From Erysipelotrichaceae bacterium UBA6182 (GTDB taxonomy: Bacteria; Bacillota_I; Bacilli_A; Erysipelotrichales; Erysipelotrichaceae), in contig DITO01000118.1 in assembly GCA_002422065.1 (NCBI GenBank), forward strand, positions 1 to 5,876: 5,876 nucleotides of DNA, read 5' to 3'. The translations under genes and the position numbers were made by a program. The notes below the pieces were generated by a model. It saw nothing but the letters and a program-made list of their open reading frames with translations, ran no database searches and was not told the origin of the DNA. Positions 1-5,862 of this stretch are shown piece by piece. The stretch's first letter is position 1, and every line of letters starts with the position of its first letter.

Positions 1-501
1 CCACATAATGCCTATTTTAATGCTGAAAGTGCACTTGTAAAGATACCTTCACTTACATACGCTCCACGTTTTAAGTATGATGACAACTCAAATGTTACTG
101 ACGATGATGTCAGTGAAATTGAACTTAAATATTCATCTAGTAATAAAATCGACTATCTCTTCAATGCGAGTGATAAAACATACTCTCGTTTTATAAATGA
201 CGCTCCTATGATGGACTTAAATACTAATACTCAAGTTAAAGTTACAAACATAGTTGTATTGCACGCTAAACATTGGGATGCTGAAAGAGTTAAATACGTT
301 TTAGTAGACTTTGTTGGAGAAGGTAAAGCTGAATACTTTGTTAATGGTAAACATGAAGTAGGAACATGGAAGAAAAGTTCTGAAACAGAAATAACTAAGT
401 ATTATGATTCAGCAGGTAAAGAAGTAATACTTCTTCCTGGTAATACTTGGATTCAAGTTGTTCATCCTAGCATTTCAATTACTAAAGATGGTGCTAAATA
501 A
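1..501 (+). CDS. DUF3048 / YerB-like lipoprotein family, C-terminal part (5' end outside window)
   Basis: The frame is open from the first base to the TAA at 499-501, giving 166 residues with no start in view; the ATG pair at 208-213 is internal. The C-terminal region matches what I recall of DUF3048 (Bacillus YerB type). It has a PHNAY stretch at the start, a YLFNASDKTYSRF segment (residues 54-66) followed by a hydrophobic NIVVLHA strand, then GEGKAEYFVNGK, a GTWKKSS segment, and the closing LLPGNTWIQVV near the end. In this family the first half usually carries a lipoprotein signal and the N-terminal DUF3048 domain, so about half of a protein of roughly 330-350 residues is probably missing here. 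The biochemical role of the family is not established; an extracytoplasmic, membrane-anchored location is inferred from family members. The gene ends directly at a strong terminator and converges with the VanZ-like gene. Family assignment is from remembered motifs, not from a search. Confidence 0.8.
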   Translation, partial: PHNAYFNAESALVKIPSLTYAPRFKYDDNSNVTDDDVSEIELKYSSSNKIDYLFNASDKTYSRFINDAPMMDLNTNTQVKVTNIVVLHAKHWDAERVKYVLVDFVGEGKAEYFVNGKHEVGTWKKSSETEITKYYDSAGKEVILLPGNTWIQVVHPSISITKDGAK

Positions 502-537
502 AAATACCCTGAACTTAATTTAAGTTCAGGGTATTTT
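501..537. terminator. Bidirectional rho-independent terminator between convergent genes
   Basis: A perfect 17-bp inverted repeat (501-517 with 521-537) surrounds a 3-nt loop. The core CCCTGAACTTA is flanked by A-rich sequence on the left and T-rich sequence on the right, and a further T run follows at 539-544. It begins within the stop codon of the DUF3048 gene and lies 31 nt beyond the stop of the minus-strand VanZ-like gene. The A/T flanks give a U-tract in both directions, so it can end both transcripts. Confidence 0.93.
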
Positions 538-568
538 TGTTTTTGCGACATAGAATAATCATTGTGAT

Positions 569-1003
569 TTAGTTATTTGATTGATAATTACGCTTCTTGT
601 TTCTCTCTTCAAATGTTTCTTTAATTAACTTAGAAATAGACTTCAAAATAAACTTTATAACTTCAAGTGCACTAAACATTGCTAGAAAACCAAACATAGA
701 CCAAGCTACATCAGCTATATCCATATTGCCTGATCTAGACTGAAACTGTGCAACTTCTATCGCAATACTTACCACAAGACAAAGTGTAAAGACATAAATG
801 AATGAAATAAGTTTAACACTCACTTTACTAAGCTTTACGAATATTGGATGAATGATTATATAAGCTATCAAAAATATAAATCCAATCACATAAAAGTGAA
901 GTTCTTTATCATTTAAACCAAAAGAAAATTCATTGGAAAGGCTCGTAAAAAAACGATGAAAGAAATTAAATACATCGATAAGTGCTTTAAGTAAAGTTTT
1001 CAT
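569..1003 (-). CDS. VanZ-like family membrane protein
   Basis: This 144-residue protein has the signature of the VanZ-like family. It has a DKELHF motif (residues 32-37) at the start of the first strong membrane segment (about 37-56), and a second segment (about 64-82). That segment ends in the conserved E-x-x-Q (E83, Q86), followed by RSGNMDIADVAWSMFG (90-105), equivalent to the family's R...D..D...N..G loop, and a third segment (about 99-118). The usual Asn before the final Gly is Ser/Met here, a small deviation. The N-terminal 30 residues are amphipathic and the tail is Lys/Glu-rich, so cytosolic. VanZ of Tn1546 gives low-level teicoplanin resistance, but most homologues have no known function, so no resistance should be inferred. 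The ATG at 1003 is the only plausible start: an in-frame stop lies at 1013-1015 and no Shine-Dalgarno precedes it. The promoter predicts a leaderless mRNA. It appears to be a single-gene unit. Confidence 0.85.
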   Translation of the reverse strand: MKTLLKALIDVFNFFHRFFTSLSNEFSFGLNDKELHFYVIGFIFLIAYIIIHPIFVKLSKVSVKLISFIYVFTLCLVVSIAIEVAQFQSRSGNMDIADVAWSMFGFLAMFSALEVIKFILKSISKLIKETFEERNKKRNYQSNN

Positions 1004-1009
1004 GTTTTT

Positions 1010-1038
1010 ATGTTACATTGTTTCATGAAAACTTTCAA
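1010..1038 (-). promoter_or_regulatory. Predicted promoter of the VanZ-like gene
   Basis: On the minus strand a TTGAAA -35 (1033-1038) is separated by exactly 17 bp from a TAACAT -10 (1010-1015). These match the SigA consensus at 5/6 and 4/6 positions. Only 6 nt separate the -10 from the ATG, so transcription would begin at about position 1003, the A of the start codon. This fits the absence of a ribosome binding site. A perfect 10-bp palindrome TTTCATGAAA (1021-1030) fills the spacer and could be an operator, although a palindrome of this size is not rare in AT-rich DNA. Confidence 0.5.
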
Positions 1039-1084
1039 CCTGTTTTGAGATATATTACTCATCGTAGTTTAAAAGGATTTAAAA

Positions 1085-1174
1085 ATGATTATTCCTACTT
1101 TGATCTTGTACTACAGTGTAATTAGTAGTCTAAACAAATCTGTTTTATATGCATATGAAGTAATACTTATATGA
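1085..1174 (+). CDS. Possible 29-residue micro-ORF in the divergent intergenic region
   Basis: ATG at 1085 is preceded by AAAAGGA (1071-1077) with a 7-nt gap, a credible ribosome binding site. The frame encodes 29 residues ending at TGA 1172-1174. The peptide starts with the hydrophobic stretch MIIPTLILYYSVIS, which could be a short membrane segment. No convincing promoter precedes it: a TATATT at 1051-1056 has no matching -35. I recognise no family, and an ORF of this length is expected by chance. It is listed only because it is the one start in this 337-bp gap with a good ribosome binding site. Confidence 0.15.
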   Translation: MIIPTLILYYSVISSLNKSVLYAYEVILI

Positions 1175-1205
1175 ACAAATAAATATAACAATGATCGATA
1201 GAATA

Positions 1206-1234
1206 TTGAATCAAATAAAAAGTCTTGTTATAAT
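1206..1234 (+). promoter_or_regulatory. Extended -10 promoter of the WG-repeat surface protein gene
   Basis: TTGAAT (1206-1211) and a perfect TATAAT (1229-1234) are 17 bp apart, and TGT immediately before the -10 (1226-1228) makes it an extended -10 element. Transcription should begin near 1241, leaving a leader of about 100 nt before the ATG at 1341. This is the best SigA-type promoter in the window. Nothing else definite lies between 1004 and 1205 apart from the minus-strand promoter and a doubtful micro-ORF. Confidence 0.7.
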
Positions 1235-1247
1235 TTTCGCATAGAGA

Positions 1248-1272
1248 TTAAATACTTTTGGGTGGTATTTAA
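1248..1272 (+). other. Small hairpin at the start of the predicted leader
   Basis: An 8-bp perfect inverted repeat (1248-1255 TTAAATAC with 1265-1272 GTATTTAA) encloses a G-rich 9-nt loop, TTTTGGGTG. It would form just after the predicted transcription start and may protect the 5' end of the mRNA. The stem is AT-rich and weak, and no riboswitch class is recognisable. A second tiny hairpin (GCAC 1316-1319 with GTGC 1325-1328) sits directly before the ribosome binding site. Confidence 0.3.
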
Positions 1273-1328
1273 GTGATTGTCATAATAATTTAAGATATTC
1301 ACTTTGATCATATTGGCACATAAGGTGC

Positions 1329-1335
1329 AGGGGAG
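1329..1335 (+). promoter_or_regulatory. Ribosome binding site fixing the start at 1341
   Basis: AGGGGAG lies 5 nt before ATG 1341. It supports this start, which also gives a protein beginning with a typical signal peptide. Confidence 0.75.
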
Positions 1336-1340
1336 AAAGT

Positions 1341-4031
1341 ATGAAGAAGAAATTGTTGAGGTTTAGTTTAGTTTTTTTGGTGTTCTTTTTATCATTTAGA
1401 ATGCCTTTGTCAGCTACTAGGGTTCAAAATCTTACCAATGGAGGTGTTGAATTTGTCCTTGATGATCGTGATCCAATCGATACCAGCTTTGAATCAATAG
1501 GTCGATATGATCAAAATGGATTTGCGATTGTTACAGTAAAAGAAACAATTACTTATTTTACTGAAGAAGGAGAAGTAAATCAAATAGTTCATAGATTTGG
1601 AATGATTAATCAAACTGGTGAGATCATCCTTGAACCTATCTATGGAGAGATTAGTAACTTCAATGAACACTATTACTTAATTGCAATGCATGATGATATT
1701 GTAATGTATGGTTTATTGTCAAAAGTAGATGGTTCTATCGTATTAGAAGCAAAATATGATTTTATACCTAATCTTGAACATGATCGCTTTTTCATTGGGA
1801 ATGAATATTTAGATGATGAAAGTGAACTAAAGAAGCCAATCGTTTTTTCAATTAAAAACCAAAAAATTTCAGTCGTTGAAATGCCAGACAAGGTAAAAGA
1901 GATTAGCTTTGAATATATTATTTCAGAGAAGTTATCTGATTATGTTTATCGCTTATCAGGCTTATATCTTGATTCCATAAGCGGTTCCATGGATGAGGAA
2001 AAAACACTTAAACAGGTGAATTGGTATGTGAATCAATATGGAGAGTCATTTAATACACCATCTAACTCAATGGTTGGAGATTATTATTCCTATGCCATTG
2101 GTAACAAATTTTTCTATGTTGAGCAAAATCAAGATACGTTTTTATATACTATTTATCAAGGGACTGTAAGTGCTAGTACATATACTTATGAAGTCTTTTT
2201 AGATAACATAGATTATCTATGGTTAAACCGTGTTTCGAGACGATACGACTATCGTTTTTATGAAGAGGAAGCTATTCATGAATATTACTTTTTAAGCAAA
2301 GAAACACAATTAAAACCAGTCACAAATCCAGAGGACATACTTTTAACTGAAGCAATAATAAAGCAAAAAGGGTTTTATGAAGAAGATGAATACTTGTATA
2401 TAAACTATGTTGCTCAATGGGATGTATATATTGTCTCAAATACTGGTTTACCACTACAAACCAAAGCGTATGTTATGGATAAAGATGCTAATTTGATTAT
2501 TGATGAAGATTTTGCAGAAATATCGTTTCATGAGGAAATGGATTGGTTACATCTTAGAAAGATGAAATCACTTGGGGTTGAAGATCCATTGGGTCAAGAT
2601 TCAGTTTTTCCTTTCGATGGGTATTATGATCTAGTAAACAAAGTTTATGTAGAACCTCAGTTTACCGATTTATCACTTGATGATTTATCACTTAATAATT
2701 TTACCCGGATAAATAGAGTAGTAGGGGTTGTCGGATTTGCTCCAGTTGTTGAAGGTGATGGAGGAGAAATCATTATTATTAGAGATGATGCCTTTGTTCC
2801 TATCTTTGATATTAAGGTAGGAATGATAAATAGAGAAGGGAAAATTGTTGTAGAACCAATATACGATGCACTTTCTGAAATAAACAGTGATGGATACATT
2901 AAAACTGAACGCCACGTTAAAATGATATATGATGATGAATATGGGTCATATTTAGGAACGGAATCACGTACTTATGGTCTAGTCCATGTAGAACGAGGTC
3001 TCGTAGTAGAACCGATTTATAGTGCAATTCAAGGTGTTGAAGTAGATTATTTTATGGCTCCAATGTTTGATATAAATAACCAAATGGTAGTCATTGTCTA
3101 TAATGATGATTATACTACTGAGCACAAAGGTATTATCACACCAGATGGAGTTTTGTTTGAACCTGTATATATGGATATTAAATACTCAAACGAAAACTAT
3201 ATATTAAGAGTAAGCGATACTGTTTGGGAAGTGATTGATTCACAAACAAGTGAGAAACAACGATTTGATTTTTCAGATTATGATCGACCAGTACTTGATA
3301 TTGACTATGCTAATGGATTTATTATTGTTTATTCTATTGATTTAGAAAGATTTGTCCTTGCTGTAGGTGTAGTCGATGTTGAGTTAAATACTAAGATTGA
3401 TTTTGAACATGAAATCATTCAATATAGAGACTCATTATGGTACTTAGAAAAATATGATGAAAACACACGTAGTTTCAAACAGTCTATTCTTAACTCAAAT
3501 TTTGAAGTAATGGTTCCTTATGAAAATGATTATGATCAACTTAGCGATTATGTCGACGGGTATGCTATTGGAACTAGTGGAGAAGTTCCAACGATAGAAG
3601 TGTCTAATTTATTCTCTAGATTCTTTATAAGAGCGCATGCAAATGTAGGGTTTGTTTTACATGTTATCAATGAAAATGGGAATGTATTAGGTGATTTTAG
3701 TAATGAATTTCAAAATATATTACTACTTGGAGATATTGATGGAGAATCAAAAGCATTAGTTGTCATAGATGGACAATCTTATTTTGCTACTATGATAGTG
3801 ACACCAATGCAAAATGAAGAAGAACCACCAACAGATCCGAATGAAGAAGATGAAGAAGTTACTCCTCCGGTAGAAGAAGAGGAAGAAGCTACTAATCCTA
3901 TAGAGAAAGATGATGAAGAAACTTTACCAGATACATCAGATCATTCTCAAACAAGACATGTTTGGCTATTACTTTTGGGAGTAGGAATCTTAAGTTTTGG
4001 TAAGAAAAAATTGATTAACGAAAAAATCTAA
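1341..4031 (+). CDS. Large secreted WG-repeat-like protein with LPDTS sorting-like C-terminus
   Basis: The 896-residue product opens with a signal peptide: MKKK-type basic start, hydrophobic core at residues 8-19, likely cleavage after PLSA (25). The body holds many divergent copies of the WG beta-repeat pattern (GxINxxGxIVxEPxYDxI). The clearest are at residues 86-104, 123-142, 429-444, 493-511, 545-563 and 595-613; weaker ones are near 379-393, 715-734 and 772-786. Residues 824-861 form an acidic, proline-containing spacer. It is followed by LPDTS (862-866), a hydrophobic segment (about 874-886, WLLLLGVGILSF) and a basic tail (KKK at 888-890). This is the layout of a sortase-anchored protein, but with Ser in place of the Gly of LPXTG. 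The protein contains no cysteine and is rich in Asp, Glu and Tyr, as expected for an extracellular protein. The family function of WG repeats is unknown; a binding or structural surface role is inference. The gene has its own promoter and terminator. Confidence 0.87.
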   Translation: MKKKLLRFSLVFLVFFLSFRMPLSATRVQNLTNGGVEFVLDDRDPIDTSFESIGRYDQNGFAIVTVKETITYFTEEGEVNQIVHRFGMINQTGEIILEPIYGEISNFNEHYYLIAMHDDIVMYGLLSKVDGSIVLEAKYDFIPNLEHDRFFIGNEYLDDESELKKPIVFSIKNQKISVVEMPDKVKEISFEYIISEKLSDYVYRLSGLYLDSISGSMDEEKTLKQVNWYVNQYGESFNTPSNSMVGDYYSYAIGNKFFYVEQNQDTFLYTIYQGTVSASTYTYEVFLDNIDYLWLNRVSRRYDYRFYEEEAIHEYYFLSKETQLKPVTNPEDILLTEAIIKQKGFYEEDEYLYINYVAQWDVYIVSNTGLPLQTKAYVMDKDANLIIDEDFAEISFHEEMDWLHLRKMKSLGVEDPLGQDSVFPFDGYYDLVNKVYVEPQFTDLSLDDLSLNNFTRINRVVGVVGFAPVVEGDGGEIIIIRDDAFVPIFDIKVGMINREGKIVVEPIYDALSEINSDGYIKTERHVKMIYDDEYGSYLGTESRTYGLVHVERGLVVEPIYSAIQGVEVDYFMAPMFDINNQMVVIVYNDDYTTEHKGIITPDGVLFEPVYMDIKYSNENYILRVSDTVWEVIDSQTSEKQRFDFSDYDRPVLDIDYANGFIIVYSIDLERFVLAVGVVDVELNTKIDFEHEIIQYRDSLWYLEKYDENTRSFKQSILNSNFEVMVPYENDYDQLSDYVDGYAIGTSGEVPTIEVSNLFSRFFIRAHANVGFVLHVINENGNVLGDFSNEFQNILLLGDIDGESKALVVIDGQSYFATMIVTPMQNEEEPPTDPNEEDEEVTPPVEEEEEATNPIEKDDEETLPDTSDHSQTRHVWLLLLGVGILSFGKKKLINEKI
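2667..2696 (+). repeat. In-frame 15-bp tandem duplication inside the surface protein gene
   Basis: Two adjacent 15-bp units (2667-2681 and 2682-2696) share 14 of 15 bases. They encode DLSLD followed by DLSLN (residues 443-452), lengthening the loop after one of the WG-type repeats. The near identity at DNA level suggests a recent slippage duplication that keeps the reading frame. Confidence 0.85.
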
Positions 4032-4056
4032 TTCTTAGTATCGATATGACTTGAAT

Positions 4057-4108
4057 AATCCCTTCATTGAAGATAGTACAATCAAGTAGTGTCTAATGAA
4101 GGGATTTT
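4057..4108 (+). terminator. Rho-independent terminator of the surface protein gene
   Basis: A perfect 12-bp stem pairs 4057-4068 (AATCCCTTCATT) with 4095-4106. Beyond a 2-nt bulge (4069-4070) the stem continues, pairing 4071-4079 with 4086-4094 with one mismatch and one G-T pair around a 6-nt loop. A short T run (4105-4108, then CT) follows. It lies 25 nt after the stop of the large gene. The long stem compensates for a short U-tract. Confidence 0.85.
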
Positions 4109-4409
4109 CTAGTGTTTAAAAGAGGACTTGTAATGGATATAGATGAGTTAACAACTGTAAAAAATCACCAAAATAAAAACGTCTTATCGTTTCATTGAGA
4201 GTTGCTCATATAAACTTTATTAACAGCTTTGTTTTGTCTGAAACTTAAGTTTTCTTCTTAAGTCTAGATTTTCCTAACTCAATTTATTCATAATTTAAAC
4301 GTTAGTTAATTGATAAACAATCCATCTTTCTTCATATTTAAGTGGTAAAGAGAGTGATTTGTGTCTTGATATTCTCAAACACTAATAAAATTGAATCTTC
4401 CTTTTTTCC
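4109..4409. other. Non-coding gap between the two transcription units
   Basis: No convincing gene is seen here. A 21-codon frame (ATG 4133 to TGA 4198) has AGAGGA (4121-4126) 6 nt upstream, but no promoter follows the terminator and the peptide matches nothing I know. A 12-bp perfect palindrome AAACTTAAGTTT (4241-4252) overlaps a second inverted repeat, ACTTAAG/CTTAAGT (4243-4249 with 4257-4263, 7-nt loop). These might be operator sites but lie about 170 nt upstream of the next promoter. The rest is AT-rich without recognisable structure. Confidence 0.45.
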
Positions 4410-4440
4410 TTGATTATCACACCATACCTTATGTTAAAAT
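4410..4440 (+). promoter_or_regulatory. Predicted promoter of the [2Fe-2S]/FAD oxidoreductase operon
   Basis: TAAAAT (4435-4440) is preceded by TGT (4432-4434), forming an extended -10 with a 5/6 core match. A TTGATT at 4410-4415 is the best -35 but lies 19 bp away, longer than ideal; extended -10 promoters tolerate this. Transcription should begin near 4447, leaving a short leader with the AAAGG ribosome binding site at 4451-4455, 7 nt before ATG 4463. Confidence 0.55.
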
Positions 4441-4462
4441 GAATTAAAGGAAAGGTCACATT

Positions 4463-4771
4463 ATGAATCGTATTCTTACTCATCCAATCATTGATGTAAA
4501 ACCAAGAAAGAAGATTCGATTTATATTTGAGGGAATGGAAGTTGAAGGACTAGAAGGGGATACTATTGCTTCAGCACTTATTGCCCATGGAGTTACAACC
4601 ATGGCGTATAGTATAAAAAAACAACGCCCAAGAGGTTTTTATTGTGCGATTGGAAACTGTGCATCCTGTGAAATGAATGTTAATGGTATTGCTCATGTAA
4701 GAACATGCATTACCCCATTAGAAGAAGATATGATTGTAAATCGTGACTCTTCACAAGGACAAAACTTATGA
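4463..4771 (+). CDS. Small [2Fe-2S]-binding protein (HcnA / sarcosine oxidase alpha N-terminal type)
   Basis: The 102-residue protein is a stand-alone plant-type [2Fe-2S] ferredoxin fold of the Fer2_4 kind. The cluster ligands are visible as C61, C66, C69 and C82, spaced C-x4-C-x2-C-x12-C within RGFYCAIGNCASC and VRTC. The segment before them (residues 17-57: strands, the GDTIASALIAHGV helix, then RPRG) is typical of the N-terminal domain of the sarcosine oxidase alpha subunit and of HcnA, the small subunit of hydrogen cyanide synthase. Its likely job is to pass electrons from a flavin subunit to an acceptor. It is cytoplasmic, with no signal peptide. The start has a good ribosome binding site (AAAGG, 7-nt gap). 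The stop codon overlaps the next start (ATGA), implying translational coupling and a shared complex with the FAD protein. Cyanide production should not be inferred: this module is also found in amino acid and hydroxyproline dehydrogenases. Confidence 0.88.
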   Translation: MNRILTHPIIDVKPRKKIRFIFEGMEVEGLEGDTIASALIAHGVTTMAYSIKKQRPRGFYCAIGNCASCEMNVNGIAHVRTCITPLEEDMIVNRDSSQGQNL

Positions 4772-5862
4772 TTTACACCGATGTACTTATCATTGGAGGC
4801 GGTCCTGCAGGGCTTACAGCTGCAAAAATGACATGTGAAGCCGGCCTTTCAACCTTGCTTATTGATCGCTCTCACATTTTAGGAGGCCAACTCACAAAGC
4901 AAACTCACAAGTTTTTTGGTTCAAAAGAGCAGTATGCAAAACAACGTGGGTTTGATATTGCTACCATTTTACAAGAGAACCTACAAAACTTTCCTAACCT
5001 AACTTTTATGCTTGAAAGCACGGTTGTTGGTTTGTATGAGGATAAAGTAGTCACAGTCTTACAAAGAAATGAGTATAAGAAAATCAGTGCTAAAGTCATT
5101 ATTTTAGCCACAGGGGCAAGTGAAAAATTCTTAGCCTTTGAAAATAACGACCTTCCTCAAATTATGGGGGCGGGAGCACTGCAAACAATCGTGAATCAAT
5201 ACCAAGTCATACCAGGGAAAAATATGGTCATGATTGGAAGTGGAAATATTGGACTCATTGTGTCTTATCAAATGATGCAAGCAGGGATTGAAGTCAAAGC
5301 GATTGTTGAAGCGAATGATTGTATTGGAGGTTATAAGGTTCATGCCTCTAAACTTAAACGTTTAGGTGTAGATATTAAGACAAGAACAACCATTAAACGA
5401 GCCATAGGCACTGAGAAACTAGAAGCTGTTGAACTTATTCAAGTAGATTCTAATTTCAAAGAAATTCCAGGGTCAAGTGAAATCATAGAAACCGAATGTT
5501 TGTGTGTTTCTGTAGGGTTATCCCCTCAACACCAACTTGCCTCAATGATCAATGCTAAAACAGCCTATATCCCTCAGCTTGGTGGTTTTGTCCCTTTACT
5601 CAATGACCAATATATGACCTCAGTGGAAGGTGTCTTTGCTTGTGGTGATATGGTGGGCATTGAAGAAGCAAGTTCAGCCATGATGGAAGGTTACTTAACC
5701 GGACTTTATGTAAGTCAATACTTAAATGAACCTCATCCTGAGAGTGAACAACTCATTGAACATTACCACCAACAACTTCATGAACTGCGAAATGGTTTAT
5801 TTGGAAATAAAACACTCATTGGAATACAAAAGCGAAAGGAGAAGTTAACCAATGCTCCATAA
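4768..5862 (+). CDS. FAD/NAD(P)-dependent oxidoreductase (HcnB / sarcosine oxidase alpha-like)
   Basis: This 364-residue flavoprotein has two dinucleotide-binding folds. The FAD-binding GGGPAG lies at residues 10-15, with the acidic D33 closing the fold and GGQ at 39-41. LATGASE (113-119) is the usual second FAD contact. A second Rossmann motif, GSGNIG (157-162), ends with E181, favouring NAD over NADP. The C-terminal FAD motif GVFACGDMVG is at 288-297. No CxxC redox pair of thioredoxin reductase is present. Against HcnB and related proteins (about 460 residues from memory) it lacks the C-terminal BFD-like [2Fe-2S] domain, ending soon after the FAD motif. The start has AAGGA (4755-4759) 8 nt upstream and overlaps the ferredoxin-like gene by 4 nt. 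It probably forms a redox complex with that protein and with the product of the next gene. The substrate (sarcosine, hydroxyproline, another amine, or NADH) cannot be decided from the sequence. Confidence 0.87.
   Translation: MIYTDVLIIGGGPAGLTAAKMTCEAGLSTLLIDRSHILGGQLTKQTHKFFGSKEQYAKQRGFDIATILQENLQNFPNLTFMLESTVVGLYEDKVVTVLQRNEYKKISAKVIILATGASEKFLAFENNDLPQIMGAGALQTIVNQYQVIPGKNMVMIGSGNIGLIVSYQMMQAGIEVKAIVEANDCIGGYKVHASKLKRLGVDIKTRTTIKRAIGTEKLEAVELIQVDSNFKEIPGSSEIIETECLCVSVGLSPQHQLASMINAKTAYIPQLGGFVPLLNDQYMTSVEGVFACGDMVGIEEASSAMMEGYLTGLYVSQYLNEPHPESEQLIEHYHQQLHELRNGLFGNKTLIGIQKRKEKLTNAP

Noticed and set aside
208..501. A complete 97-residue gene starting at ATG 208
   Set aside because: The frame is open all the way to base 1 and the upstream residues continue the DUF3048-like sequence, so 208 is an internal Met of a truncated larger gene. 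No ribosome binding site precedes it.
569..1003. Glycopeptide resistance function for the VanZ-like protein
   Set aside because: Only the family motif is present; no van cluster genes are in the window, and most VanZ-like proteins are not resistance determinants.
1097..1309. Direct repeat ACTTTGATC at 1097-1105 and 1301-1309
   Set aside because: Nine bases in AT-rich DNA over this distance is close to chance expectation, and the copies are not placed consistently relative to any promoter.
1673..2915. Open frames on the minus strand inside the surface protein gene (1673-1891, 2657-2899, 2688-2915)
   Set aside because: They lie wholly antisense to a well-supported gene with signal peptide, repeats and sorting tail. 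They show no recognisable domains and reflect low stop density opposite the coding strand.
4905..5343. Open frames on the minus strand inside the flavoprotein gene (4905-5111 and 5131-5343)
   Set aside because: They are antisense to clear FAD and NAD binding motifs, and their translations show no family signature.
4463..5862. Hydrogen cyanide synthase (hcnAB) operon
   Set aside because: Similarity to HcnA/HcnB is at domain level only. The flavoprotein is shorter than HcnB, and the third gene does not start like HcnC.
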